Both the position numbers and the translations under genes were made by a program. From the NCBI GenBank assembly GCA_036346225.1, contig JARFIW010001109.1, forward strand, positions 852,501 through 916,500: a stretch of 64,000 bases of DNA. The letters run 5' to 3'. The stretch is from Platerodrilus igneus (lineage: Eukaryota > Arthropoda > Insecta > Coleoptera > Lycidae). Shown one piece after another: positions 33,726-46,462 of the stretch (the stretch's first letter is position 1; each line of letters starts with the position of its first letter). The notes beneath the pieces are model-generated. The model saw only the letters and a list, made by a program, of their open reading frames with translations, did no database searches and was not told the DNA's origin.

Positions 33726-36180
33726 ACGATAATCCACAAGTATAAATAAAGTATTCTAGTGATTTTGAACAAAAAATTCTTATACGCTTAAAGTCAATTA
33801 TTTTCCGTTCTTGAGATATCGACAAAAGAAAAATATTGTAAATTAAAGCAATTAATTAAAATATAAAAGAAAAACACCAATTCGCTCGACTTGTTCGTCT
33901 GCGTATTCAAACTATTGTGCTTGTCTTTGACCCATACTGTGTTACTAGTTAATACCGACAAAAGTTTATTTTGTAGAGAAACTAGTGCCTAACCATCTTT
34001 GCAATGTAATGAGTAGAAGAATTAAAATTACCTTGGTTGATAAGTTAGAAATGTCAAGGTAATCCACTAGTAATCATGCTTAGAACGTACACCAACGCGG
34101 AATCGCAAACATTAGGGTTTTGTAATGGAAGCGATGTGCTATAGTAGAAAAACGTTAACCAAATTGTGCAGTTCCTAACCACAGGACATTTTCCAATGTC
34201 TTAAAGTCTTTTAGTGTTGACGAGAGACAAAATTTCGTCAACAAGCTGATGCTACCTTAAATAAAGTTCAATGAAATTCATCCATAAGTATAAACACAAT
34301 ATCTCGCATCGTCGGTGTTCGTCAAACACAGGTTTGGTGAATTTTGCGTCACGATGGACTTCTCTCCATCCCTTATCATTTCGAAGAGGTTCATCAATTG
34401 CTACAAAAAAATTCGGAAGATCGTCTACAATATTTCCCACCGGTTGCAGAATAATTTAGAACTTTTTCTGCGTATCTGTCCACAGACGAGGCCCAACTTG
34501 CTCCACATGGTATAAACAACACTAGGAATTTACAAAATTCAAAACTCATATAATGTAGTCGTGGGTAATCACAAACATTATTGCTCTCTAAATGTATAGT
34601 ATGGGTTGTTAAAAAATAACATTATTAAGCCGTATTCTACCAATGGACATCTTAGAGTAAATTGTTTTCGCAATATCTTAGAAAAGTCTGTTAGAAAACA
34701 TGGAAATATTTTAATGAAATCCCGATGCGGCATATTTTCACAACAAGCCAGTGTTCCGTGCATTTAGGTATGCAAGTTATTAATTTTCTAAATCGAAATG
34801 TTTCTGGAAGGTGGATAAAAAGGAAACTCTGTACTACACGTTCTCCTGGCCATTCGTAGACCATTCAATTTGGAATTGTATTCCTTTTTCTAAAAATTCT
34901 TAGAACTGTTTCGTTATTGAGACATATCTCCAACTACTTGAGATAAAATTAATAGGTTGTAACGATAGCACGTTAACTAGGCAAACATTAGTATATATGA
35001 AAACATTTTTCAATTTCAGCTATTTTAGGATACGTAGTAAGAAAATATATGTACAATTTTATAGCAGCTTAGGTAGTTTACAGTTCATAACGGCACTATT
35101 GCAGCATATTATTAAAATATAATATCGAAGTAGTACATTTTATCACAACCTGCAAGTAAAATACGGGACTTTGCCATAAACATACCAAATCCGACAAACA
35201 CCAACATATTTTCCATGACTAATCATGTGACGATATTCTCACGTATTAAAAAGAACCCAAAACATTGTAAATTATTTAAATAGACAGAATCTATAAAACG
35301 TCATAAAACTTAATGCGTGGGGACAACTTGGTGCAAATGTGTTAGTAAACAGACCGTGTAAAAATACTATTACGCATATTTCTCAGGCACCGAGAAATCC
35401 TTAATTTAACCGCAAGTTCAGTGCAAATCGCACAAACGCCGGGAATTAAAACGTAAAATCTTCGGGAACATTTTAACTAATATATACCATCAAATCATAA
35501 CAATAGGAAGCATTCAAATATAGTCTATCAAACGCGCTTTTCAAGCGATTATAATTTAACCGACCAACAAACACCACCGTCAAGTTACTGCAAGTTGGAA
35601 GTAATCCAAGGTACGGTAACCTCATATATTTGAGTGTGCTAGTAAAAAGCTATCGGTAGCGTTTTGCTGGCGCGGAATTAAAAAAGTTACCGGTACGTAG
35701 TGAAAGTTTTTGGTAGGAAATGCCTTCAGCAACTTCTATTAAATCCAAAGAAATACTTCATTAATATCCAACTGTCTACATGCATGAGGTCACTCGAGCC
35801 CATAGATGAACAAAACTGTTAAGTTGTCGAATTGTTTCCACCAGGTGTGTTAATATAGGTTGAGATAAATTATGGGTGAGGTTGGCGCTCAACATTTAAT
35901 TATTGGGCCGAAAGATCAGAAACGGGCAGCTGCACGTGTTATAATTGAATACCCCTAAAAAGGGTTCATAGAATCCACCCCCTTGCCACTGCAGCTAGCT
36001 AGCATAATTTTTCTATTACGTTTCCGTAATGAAGTAACTTATAAAATTTTAGCATCAATTTCACACGTAGCAAGGTTACGTTGAGAATTTAATACTGCTA
36101 TTGTATATAAGCAACATATCATTGGAATCCCGTCAAACCCGTCAAACACACAAGCGCCGTAAGCAATGTATATACCACAG
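33724..36180. other. No firmly recognised gene
   Basis: The minus-strand frame at 34440-34252 (for example DDLPNFFVAIDEPLRNDKGW and CEILCLYLWMNFIELYL) has protein-like composition and ends at a weak donor-like AAG/GTAGCA. Its plus-strand complement is also open, so I leave it unassigned. The rest is AT-rich. Confidence 0.3.
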
Positions 36181-36186
36181 AAGCCT

Positions 36187-36270
36187 AGAACCTTCTAGCA
36201 TATACCGGAGTATGAATTATCCATTTAATTCAGGGTATATATAAGACCGCTGATGAAGTACAGAGTTAGT
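36187..36270 (+). promoter_or_regulatory. Heat-shock-element-like motif plus TATA box
   Basis: GAACCTTC (36188-36195) inside TAGAACCTTCTAG fits the nGAAnnTTCn heat-shock core. GTATATATAAGACC at about 36235 is a good TATA box, with CAGAGTTAGTCT about 28 bp downstream as a start-like sequence. A long AT-rich leader-like region follows. No ATG-led protein was recognised downstream, so this may be an LTR promoter instead. Confidence 0.35.
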
Positions 36271-36722
36271 CTATATCATAATGTCGTATATAAATCATCT
36301 CGTATATAGTTAGTTGTTTATTACGTTCTGAAAGTCTTTTAGTAAATATCAATTTGTGTTATGTGAACGTGTATATTGAACCCCCAGCTTGTAAAATACA
36401 TAAATAGACAAAAGTGTAATAAATAAATTGTAGTAGTGTTTAGTGTTGCTAAGAAGACTTATAGTTAAGGAATAAGTTTAAGAAGATATTAGTGCTTGTA
36501 AATAGCGTGGTAGTGCTTCATTGTTAATTGAACTGAAAACATCTATAAATAAGGCATATACTGTTAATTAGACTTGTGAACAGTGAGTAATAAAAACTTT
36601 TGTTATTACTTGTTTTAAATTAGTAAAATGCGTTAATAGTAGCCCGCTACAGTATAAATTGGAATTAAAATTAATTAAGGCTTGCATAGTAAAATTAGGA
36701 TAATACAATAAAAATACAATAC

Positions 36723-36875
36723 CTTAACTACAGTTCCTACAGGTTGTTGGTCCATAATTAAGGGCGGAGGTTGTGGTACAATTTTTGGCAGCGATTCCAT
36801 AGGTATTTGTTCCCCAAGCAGTCTTTCTTTCATTTCGTGTATGTAAGGACACCTCTGCATACTGGAAACTCTATA
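36723..36875 (-). CDS. Internal coding exon of an unidentified host gene
   Basis: On the minus strand a strong acceptor (pyrimidine-rich, ending TTTGCAG) precedes a 153-bp exon that ends AAG followed by donor GTATTG. The exon is exactly 51 codons, phase 0 at both ends, and fully open. It encodes YRVSSMQRCPYIHEMKERLL then GEQIPMESLPKIVPQPPPLI and MDQQPVGTVVK. The balanced composition, the PQPPP motif and clean splice boundaries are unlike the AT-driven frames nearby. I do not recognise the protein. A neighbouring minus-strand frame (37040-36912) has an acceptor-like start, but the intervening intron would be only about 30 bp, so I do not join them. Confidence 0.55.
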
Positions 36876-37156
36876 CTGCAAATAAAAAAAGTGTTGAGTT
36901 TTTACCAGACAAGTAAATAATGGAATAGAATATTATGATTGTGTAAGCGGCTGTTTCCCTAGAAATAGCTATCAAAAAGTCTATTATAGAAAATAAGTTC
37001 ATAAATGATTCTTGCTGCCAACGATTAGTAGGTGATCTAAAAAATAAACTTTTATATGACCGTTGTGATGCAAAATTTGCAAAAACCAATTTCTATACGT
37101 AATTTTACTTATATTGGTGCTTTTGTAGTACTACGATTTTAAAAGCATCTTCATGT

Positions 37157-37594
37157 TGTAACGAACTTCTTTTTCAATTGGTCTTTAGTGGGCGGACATA
37201 AGGCTGTTTACTCACAAATACAAAGAAACTTTGATATACTGATAATTATTACAATTTTACTATCACTGAATTCTTCTTAACACGGCGGTTAACTACTTCA
37301 TTACTAAGTTCGACTATATAAATTTATCTATATTAACACTTGATTTATATGCACATTAAACGTATTCATTTTAACGATTTGTTCCATCATTTATATGGTA
37401 ATATCGGCGACTTCTTACTTCGATTGAAATTCATGGCTCTGCGGGCCTGTGCGAGTCTATATATGTAATTTAATTGTTCGCGAACTTACTAGATTGTTTG
37501 CTTTTGTATGCTTTTTATGATTCCTACAGTGCATCCTTGTAACTGTCAATCTATCTATTGTTGGTTTTATGGCGGTCTCTTTCGATTCTAAACA
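37157..37594 (-). mobile_element. Solo LTR, diverged (family L)
   Basis: Read on the minus strand it runs from TGTTTAGAATCGAAAGAGAC to AAGTTCGTTACA. It matches the plus-strand LTR at 39105 over several blocks: GATTGACAGTTA, AATTTCAATCGAAGTA.GAAGTCG, and TTAAAATGAATACGTT. It shares its CGTTACA end with the next LTR. CATGTTG flanks both sides, so the exact target duplication is ambiguous. Confidence 0.6.
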
Positions 37595-37962
37595 TGTTGG
37601 CGCATCTGTTCAAATATCAAAATTTAGCCGTAGCTATCCAGAACTGTTTGTCAATAATAATTGTATAAAAAAAAGTTGAAAAAGTAAAAACAAATTTTTG
37701 TGATCCTAACAAAAGATTTGTCAGATAATAGTTATTATTTATGATAAGTATACTAATTTTTGCCCAACCACCAGTTTTCGAAAACGCCCATCCCGAGATA
37801 CTTGCAAAAGATGTCAAAACAAAACAAAATCTTGGCGCCTTAAACACTTTGCGATAAAAGTTGTAGATTCTGATTAATAATAATGTTTATTCTATAACCT
37901 GTGTTTGAAAACTTCCCACATATAAAATATTTCAAACAAAATAACAGCATGTGATAAAATAT

Positions 37963-38517
37963 TGTAACGAACTTTATTTATCAACTCGTCTTTATCAACT
38001 GAATACAAGCCTGTTTACTAGTAGATACAGTGAAATTACAATGCAATGATAATGATTTATTACAAACTAATCACTAACAATGTTACTACATTAATTTCCT
38101 TAAAATAACGATACACTACCTTCTTAATTAATACTCAAAGCATTATTAATTAATTTATTACTAACTGTAAATTTCTGATTCATAATCATATTTATTTTAA
38201 CCACTAACTCTAAGAATTTCTATCACATTAACTGCACTTAATCTAATTTATTTAATAATCATTCTGAAACTAGGACTGTGAACTGAACTGATCAATCCCC
38301 AGAGATGTGTTTTTTTATATACTTTGTTCAATTGTTCTGGATTGTTCCAAATACAAAAGAGATTAATTTCAATTTATTCAAATAAGCTTATGGATATTTC
38401 CTTTTCGTACGCTTTCTGATGTATTTAAGTGCACCCATGTAGCTGTCAAACAATTGTCCCATTATCAACCGAATTCATTGTTCGTTCCGAGTGTAGACTC
38501 TTTCACGTCTTGTTACA
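37963..38517 (-). mobile_element. Solo LTR with ATAT target duplication
   Basis: The 555-bp unit starts TGTAAC and ends GTTACA (inverted ends) and is flanked by ATAT on both sides (37959-37962 and 38518-38521). On the minus strand it has a TATA box (GTATATAAAAAAAC near 38310), a start-like TCAGTTCAGTTC, and a polyadenylation-type TAAATAAAG just before the end. ATAT duplications are typical of some Ty3/gypsy (17.6/297-like) elements. No internal coding region is attached. Confidence 0.7.
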
Positions 38518-39104
38518 ATATTATTTTCAGGAATCAAAAGCCAAGAATTTATTTTTGCTGTGCCGATTTTACCCATAACCATATTAGATCTGAAACCGAA
38601 GTTCAAATCCCAAAAAGAAATTCGTTTGCTCTCTAGGTACTCGCAAGCGGACAGACATTAAACTAAAAATGATTAATTCGTGTTATAAAATGTCTAATTC
38701 ACACTCTGTAAAAGCCTCGACATGTCAAACTTGACATGTCAACTATTATAGGTGGTACAATTATTTTCTGGTGTGATACTAGATGCATACTCAGTTCTAA
38801 AGTGATTATAATCGAGTAGTATAAATATCTCATTTATTTGATATTTGTATTGAGATGCTTTAGCCTCACTTTAAGAGTTTAGAACCCTATACCTTAGGCT
38901 TCGATTGTTTTGATTAAAGTGTATGGTATATACAACGTGCATTTAGGATCATAATATAGTGATGCATTTATTTCAAGTGTGTGAAGTTAGCACCACAAAG
39001 AGAGTGGAAATTTTATAACAAATTGTACTTTTCAACTCATAGTGCGAGCAAAATTAAGTTGTCTTTTATAAAGAACAAAAAGTTATTCTAACAAAAGAGT
39101 CAAG

Positions 39105-39511
39105 TGTTTAGAATCAAAAAAGACAAAGCCCTCGAATCAACAATAGGTCGATTGACAGTTAAAAGATGATAATATAAAGCGTACAAAAGCGAGGAATCCA
39201 GAAAGTTCAAGAATAATTAAATTACGTATAAAAACCGCATAGTTCGACAGAGCAACTAATTTCAATCGAAGTATGAAGTCGCGATCGTGATATAAATTCG
39301 ATAAAGCGTTAAAATAAATACGTTCAATGTGTATTAAATAAATGCTTGTGTAGATAAATTTACATATTCGAACATAGGAGTAACTATAATTTAATCATAG
39401 TGTCGAAAGAATTTAGCGATATTAAACACTGTATATTAAGATTTTGTAGTACTTGAAAGTAATCAAGCTTATATTCGACCAATAAAAAACAGTAAACATA
39501 AGTTTGTTATA
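39105..39511 (+). mobile_element. LTR-like sequence, plus strand (family L)
   Basis: It begins TGTTTAGAATC and carries a TATA box, GTATAAAAACC (39226), and AATAAA (39481). It ends near AAGTTTGTTATA. TTGGCGCCAATACC at about 39531, some 20 bp after the end, is PBS-like. It aligns with the minus-strand LTR at 37157-37594, so two members face opposite ways within 2 kb. No gag or pol follows. Confidence 0.55.
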
Positions 39512-39539
39512 TTATTATCAGATTATGTTAGTTGGCGCC

Positions 39540-41440
39540 AATACCAAGTTAATGGAGATATTCAGTTTTTTTAAATATATTTTTGCCGTTTTAGAGCGGT
39601 TAAGAAGCGTTCCAATGTACCCTAAAAATGAAACTTCTAATATAAAAAACAGAAGCTTATAAACAATTTAATTTGGTTACACCAAGTTCATACTCAGCAC
39701 CAAGTTAATTATAATAATAATTGCAGGATTTCTTTCTATAATTTTTCTGCTGTGCCAAAATGCCTTACTCTCATATACCCCTTGCACTCTCATATGCAGT
39801 GGACACTGTCTCTTCCTGTGACGAGTCAGTGAGTGTAATGCAGTGAAGTTCTTTGAATTCACGTCTCATTATCTTTTAATATGTGTTCCCCGTTTTAATG
39901 TTATCAATGTTATCAACAAACTTTGATGCATCTCCCGAGTAGAGATCACTGCATCCATACGACTCGAACGTACGTGTCAAAATTTCAGAAGAAAACAGGA
40001 CGCCGCCGTATCTTTAAACCTGCTTAAAAATAAATTTGACAAAGGGAGATGCAGAAACCCTCTAACGATTAACTCAAGACCCATAAATATATTATCAATA
40101 ATATACTACAAATATATTCTAAAACGGTCTAAGTATCAACATACCACAACTTTACGTCAGCGTTGATTCTAAAAAGAAAGTCACATAATTAAATTTATCT
40201 TTGGAGAAACTATTTGTATTCCTTCAAAATACACAGGTTATAAATTCTAAATACCCTTCTCATTACACAAAAGTCTTTTAATCGTATTACTGTTACTCTT
40301 TTAATTAAGTTTTGAACTGTCCCGGGACTTGTTATAACCTTTTCGAATATAAACAAAAGATCAATTCAACTAAAAGTTATAATGATGCCAAAGTTCCTAT
40401 TTACAGGTTAATAGTTCTAATCACGTCCACTTTTCAATTCTTAAAATCAAATTCATTTAAAAATAATTCAAGTTCATTTAAAATAATTCAACTTTTTTTA
40501 AAAATTAGCTTCACTTAGAAACAGTCCCAAAGTTTAATCATATGGATTTAAATATAGGCCAAACATTAGTACGTTATGTTCATATATGTTTACTTTCTCT
40601 CAAATATATTAACCAAGGAACAAATACTTTATGTATAAATTATTTACATAAACTTTATAATAAACAATTTATAATGTATAAAAAGGTAACACATGGTGAA
40701 AGTATTACCTGGAGTGCAAGTCTGTTTCTGAATAAAATAACGTCTGGATTTTCCAGTTAGAACAATTCCTAATAAACTATGTTCACACATTATCGTTAAG
40801 TACAAAAAACGAAATATTCAGTAAAAGCAAAACAAAATTATTCAGTCTCGACAGTTAAATTGTAACAGAATTATCATTAAACAATTCTTTTCGTTATATT
40901 CAGAACAATTAATTTTCTCATAATTACATACGGACCAAAGCATCCACAGCGGGCATATTAATTTTCAGTTTATAACTCACCTTAAATAATCCACTTCCTA
41001 ACAAATAAAATTTAGATACCTTATCGAACCTCTGCAGAACGTTTTCAAAGACTAATACAGTATACCTTCTACTATATATTCAAGGCCAACAACGTACAAT
41101 ATCCAACTTTAAACTTGTTATAAAACTTGTACTTGTTATGAACGTTATCTCAAATAATAAACCACGCAAAATTTGTAAAATTTTAAGGGTCTTTGGTTAG
41201 GTAACTAAATTTTAATATTTTGATTATCAACGTTAAATATAATCTTTATAATTAAAATAATTCTTATTTGAGATGAAATTTGTTTGGTGTTAATAAGATT
41301 GTATTTTCTACTAACCATTAACGAAAAGCTGACGTATATTCACAACTCTGCTGAGCACTAATTAATTATTAGGATCTATTCAATGGCAATTTTCTTCCCC
41401 TACACGGTGATTTTCGCAAGCATAATTGCTCGATTCACGA
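39540..41440. other. AT-rich stretch without a recognised gene
   Basis: Only short AT-driven frames are present; nothing else seen. Confidence 0.4.
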
Positions 41441-41527
41441 CACGAAAAAATGGCGACAGGCCTTTATGTTCGTTATTAAATCGCTTTATCTGTCAGTGCA
41501 CTAGTGTTATCTCTTTGGGGAGTCAAC

Positions 41528-41555
41528 ATGGAGAATTTAATTTCAACCAACACAG
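41528..41555 (+). CDS. Candidate first coding exon (MENLISTNT)
   Basis: GTCAACATGG is a good insect start context. Nine full codons (MENLISTNT) plus one base are followed by CACAG/GTAATG, a usable donor, giving a phase-1 intron. The 90 bp upstream are more GC-balanced and include AAAAATGGCGACAGG, a promoter-like motif. No downstream exon was identified, so this is weak. Confidence 0.25.
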
Positions 41556-41559
41556 GTAA

Positions 41560-43269
41560 TGACTGATATAGACTACAACTGACACGGAATAATTTTCTAA
41601 TGAGACTTAAAAGAAACAATTAGATTTATTTAGCCAAATACAGCCCAATGCTATAGGGCAGTTAAATCTAAGTATTAACCAGAAAGGACAAAATTCAAAG
41701 GAATGTGAAATCGAGGCATACCAATTTCACTGAGAATTAAATACGTTACGATCTAAATATTTGCTGTTATTATTATAAATTCCAGTTATAGTGGGTTTTA
41801 AGGGCATTTTGGGTTAACCACGCGACAAACATAAAATTTTTAACACTTAAAATTTCATAGTGACAAAAGCTTACTGAAAGTGAAATAGACCGCGTTTTGA
41901 GATCAATAAATGTTAGAAAATATTTTGGAAAGGAACGTTAATATTTTTTTGAAATATTTAAATTTAGTGTGTTGGGTGTTGGGTAAAGATTATTAACCTC
42001 CAATGTATTAATTTATATACACGTGACCTACCATTTAAAAACCGTATAAGTCGAGGAAGTTGGATGTATATTCACGGTCTGCAAGGATGCCTGAAATTTT
42101 CCTGTTCATATGAATAGTTAGAAGTTGCGATGAATTTCAATGATGTAAAGTAATATCAAATTTGGATTTTTATGTAAGGTTCCTTTGCAAATTGTATCAA
42201 AAAATATACAAGTTTAAAACAAATTCTTAATTGTATATTTATTTAGATTGAAATTTAATTTTTACGGCCATCATCGTATTACGTTTCTCGAAACAATAGC
42301 AGTTAATGTGCTTGTACACTACTTCTATTTGTTTATATGGGTATAAATTATTTTATGAATGCTGGATTGTCACGAGTACGTACACAGATTTAGTTGTGAC
42401 ATTTTAAAGCGGCAATTTTCGATTCTGACTGTTATTGAATACATTCCAGTAAGCGTGGTTGCGACCCTTAACATCATAAAACAGGATTCTGTAAAATATT
42501 CTAGATAGATATAACCATAGTGTAAGAAAATAGTGCAGGAATCAAACGGGTCGAAATGGAAACAACTTTTTAGTACTTCCTTTTCCTGTAGATGTTACGA
42601 AGACGAACACATTGTCCTTTAACTGCATATTAAAAGAATGGTCGGTGTTATTTAAGTGGAACGGCGAATTCAAACGTGTTGCGGTTTTGTGAGAATTACA
42701 ATACATTCTTTATAAGCCACTTTTCGCTGTGGTCGCCATCACCGCAATACCTCTTTCTTACACTATAATACTTAGCGAACCCGGAATATAGAAGCCATTG
42801 TGACAATCGTTGACGTGTCATTTCAAACGCGAATCTGCGGATGTTAACCACCTGTTTATTATATGCCTCAGCTCTTATATATTTTTGCTTCTGTTTGTAA
42901 TTTAAATGGAATGTGGAGAAGGTGAGGGGGTGTGAAATTTTGGGAATCCAAGCTCCCCAGGTTCCCCCCTAGTTACATCTATGAACATACAATTTAATTG
43001 ACAGTAATATAATTGGAATTATTCATTATGATCAAAAATAATGTACAAAAAACAAATACATACGTACTTTTAATTTGCAACCTCCTCCCTCGATTAAAAA
43101 TCGAGTCCGCACATTAAAAGGTTCTTTTTTAATTTCTTTATCGTATAATTAATTAATTTTCTTACAGGCAGTTTAACAGTAGTGTGTGTTTCAATGTGAA
43201 GCAAAGCCAAGAAAAGTTGTTCTGTTCGTTCTCTAAGCGTTAAGAAGCAAATGGTGGCGTTTTTTTTTC
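41560..43269. other. No recognised gene
   Basis: AT-rich; the slightly GC-richer patch at 42900-42970 has no visible structure. Confidence 0.4.
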
Positions 43270-43491
43270 ACGAAAAATGTTAGGCGAGCATTTTTCACAA
43301 AAATACGCCCTCGTTCGGATGAGAGGTAAAATGGAGGTCCGGTGTGTGAATATTGTCACGCACGTTATAGATCCCTACCTTGCTTGGAACATCAAGGGTT
43401 CGGCAAAATCCAAAATTTCTCGTGTAAATAAAGCTCGCTTTCTAGCCAATGTAGTACCTTCGGGTGAAGCATTAGAAAATCACACGTAGGG
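43270..43491 (+). mobile_element. SINE, copy 5 (5'-truncated)
   Basis: The plus-strand body runs from CGAAAAATGTTAGGCGAGCA through CACGCACGTTATAGATCCC and CAAGGGTTCGGCAAAATCC to GAAAATCACACGTAGGG. A poly-T run and no tRNA-like head lie at the 5' side. Confidence 0.85.
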
Positions 43492-43569
43492 GGTCAAAAG
43501 GGATACGGATATTAATAATAACTAGAAATGCGCGATAAATAAATACATGCAATTATTTGCCTGAAGATA

Positions 43570-45972
43570 CAGGGTGTCCAGAAACTCATGGACAAAATTT
43601 CAGACTGTGGTAGGGGAGCTCATTTCCTACCAAAACATCCCTGTACGTTAGAATCTAATTATTTACGGTTTCAAAGTTATTTCACTTTTTGTGTTTTTTT
43701 GGAAAAAGCGTGCCTAACCATAGATTATTAAGTATTAAAAATATAATATTGGCTCCTTAAACGTAATTTCTTGTTTGTGGTGTAGATGAAGGTTGCCTCT
43801 TTCATAAATGACATATTTCAAAAAATCACCTATTATCACAAGAGATAATCGAAGTTGTCGGAGTCGCTTCAGTCTTATGAAAAATAGTTCGTGTTATTCA
43901 AATCGAAATTACTCAAAAAAGTACCTCTTACCAAAAAGTGCACACCTATCTAAAAAACATTCTTAGTTTATTCCTTTTCGTTAGAGGTATAACTCATAAG
44001 TGTACGTTTAGAAACTAAGAAAATATTTGAGTTTAATCGTACGAACAACACTTTTATCTCAGGATTCAACAATTCAGTTAGAATGAAAAGAATGAATAAT
44101 GATGTGAAAAATTCTTCGGCAATTTAACAGCAAACAATGGAATACCTACATACAATTAAGCAAATACTGCAACTATAACCCGAACGTTAATGAGGCGTTA
44201 ATTACAATTTAATTATCCCAAGTTTTCCAGGGTAAATATTAGTATGTCGTGTGCTGCTCTAGCAATTACATCCGTTTCTATGGTGACCTTATTCGTGCAG
44301 TTCTTGTTTAAGTTATGAATTTATTTTTTGCAAATTGTGGATTTACTGTTAATTTTGGTAAATTCCACAATTAAGAATGCCATACACTGCTCGATAATAT
44401 GCCGCAATGCATTTCTTGTATGGACTCTGCAACACCAATGCTCTGCAAGCTGCTAGAGAGTTCAGGGCTCGCAACCCTAACCGGATTAATTTTCCTGATA
44501 GGAGAGTGTTTCAAAGAGTGCATCAAGCATACCTGGAAGGGGAACCGCCTGGTGTTTTACGTCCAAGAGGAGGAAGACCTGGAGATGATGGTAAAGACGA
44601 GGTCGTTGCAAGGGCCTTACAAACTCCATCAATCAACATCAGAACTATTGCCAGAGAGTCTAGAATAGTGCGAAGTACAGTTCATGCAATGCTGCGCCGG
44701 AATATCTTGTATCCGTATCATGTGGAGCGAGTTCAAGATCTATTACCTGCAGATAATGCACAGAGGGTGGCGTTTTGTCGGGATATGCTTCGTCGAAATC
44801 AACGGGATCCATAATTTTTTTATAAAATTTTATGGAGTGACGATATTTTTAACATACATAATCTTCACTACTGGGCAATTGAAAACCCAAGGATAGTACG
44901 GCAATCACAGTTTCAACATCGCTTCAGTAATATTTGTGGGCAGTTACAGTTGGTGGCGTATTGATTGGTCCATTTGAATTACCAGGTTTGCTGAATGCAC
45001 AACAATAGCATCACTTTCGTGCAAACGAATTAAGACCTCTACTAGATGATGTTTCTTTAGCACTAAGGCAGGCAGGCGATGTGGTTTCAAAATAATGGAG
45101 CTCCAGCCCATTATGCCCGCAATGTTACACAATTGTTAAATGCCGACTACCCTAATCGATGGATAGGACGAGGTGGCGCTATCCGTTGGCCGCCGCGTTC
45201 ACCAGACCTGAACCCCATCGACTATTTTTTATGGGATATTTCAAAAACTTGGATATCAAACAAACATAATAGATGAGCTGAACCTGCGTAGAACGACTCG
45301 TGAGCCCACAATAACAAAGGTCCTTAAATAGTAACTTTTTCAGGATGTGTCGTTTGTGTATTCAAACAGAAGGTCAAACATTTGAACATTTATTATAAAC
45401 AATCAATTTTTGAATGGATTGAATATTACTTAGTGGTTATTTTTTAAGAAATGTAAGGTAACTGATTAGTTGAATCGTTAAATAAAAGTGTAGTTCGTAC
45501 GATTAAACTCAAATATTTTCTTAGTTTCTAAACTTACGCTTATGAGTTATACCTCTAAATCTAAAGAAAGGGGATAAACTTAGGATGTTTTTTAGATAAG
45601 TGTGCTTTTTTTTGATGAGAGGTATTTTTTTGAGTAATTTCGATTTGAATAACACGAACTATTTTTCATAGGACTGAAGCGACTCTGACAACTTCGATTT
45701 TCTCTTGTGATAATTGGTGATTTTTCGAAATATCTGTCATAAGAGGCAACCTTCATCTACACCCCAAACAAAGAATTATGTTTAAAGGGCCAATATTATA
45801 TTTTCAATACTTAATAATCTATGGTTAGGCACGCTTTTTCCAAAAAACCACAAAAAGTGAAATAACTTTGAAACCGTAAACAATTGGATCTTATCATACA
45901 GGGGTATTTTGGTAGGAAATAACCTGCCCTACCACACCCTAAAATTTTGTCCAGGAGTTTCTGGACACCCCG
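43570..45972 (+). mobile_element. Long-TIR mariner-like element A
   Basis: TA dinucleotides flank the element (43568-43569, 45973-45974). The termini are CAGGGTGTCCAGAAACTC and, inverted, CGGGGTGTCCAGAAACTC. The inverted repeats extend about 519 bp each (43570-44088 and 45454-45972) with scattered substitutions, an unusual length for this superfamily. The interior carries a broken DUF4817/DDE transposase on the plus strand. Size 2403 bp. Confidence 0.85.
44377..45290 (+). pseudogene. Mariner-like (DUF4817 + DDE) transposase, element A
   Basis: An ATG at 44377 begins MPYTAR, then a stop, then YAAMHFLYGLCNTNALQAAR (DUF4817-type). A long open stretch to 44812 contains RNPNRINFPDRRVFQRVHQA and the helix-turn-helix region NIRTIARESRIVRSTVHAML. 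Frameshifts follow; NIHNLHYWAIENPR is recognisable near 44850. The DDE C-terminus is at 45079-45276: WFQNNGAPAHY, RWIGRGGAIRWPPRSPDLNP. The second catalytic Asp position reads Asn. 36 residues separate it from the SPD Asp. The first Asp region is damaged. Not functional. Confidence 0.85.
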
Positions 45973-46462
45973 TATAGCAACCAATGATGTACCGGGTGTA
46001 ACAAAATAAGTGTAAAACATTTCAGGGGGTGATTCCTCATCGTAAAAGAGATAGGGTCTTTTATATAAATAAACTTCATTGGAGCATCCCTTGTTAAGAT
46101 ACAGCCCCTTAAAGGGGGTACATAAAATTTGTATTTCATTTTTTTTACAAACACTAAAAAAGTTACAAAACTGAAATTAAGGTGACAAATTTTACTATCA
46201 AAAACACAATTACTCGGTAATTTATTTGGTCTACCCCATGGTTGTAAGGGGTGGAAAACGCAACCCCTAAAATTTATTTTCAATGTAACTTTTTGTCTTA
46301 CTATTTTTTTGCCATTTAAAAATTTATTTCCAATAGCTTATTTCATTCTAAACAAAAAATTTCTCTTAAATTTTTTGCCCAAAATTAACCAGTTCGCAGA
46401 AAAAAATTATTTTACAAACAATTACAGAGATACATCGTCATAAATGCGAACTGGATTATTAT

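Noticed and set aside
36912..37040. Second exon SPTNRWQQESFMNLFSIIDF upstream of the candidate host exon
   Set aside because: It has a possible acceptor, but the only donor would leave an intron of about 30 bp, too short to splice normally.
45939..46283. Open frame in element B (and its mirror at 48657-48962)
   Set aside because: Both lie in the long inverted repeats of a mariner-like element and mirror each other; they are sequence symmetry, not genes.
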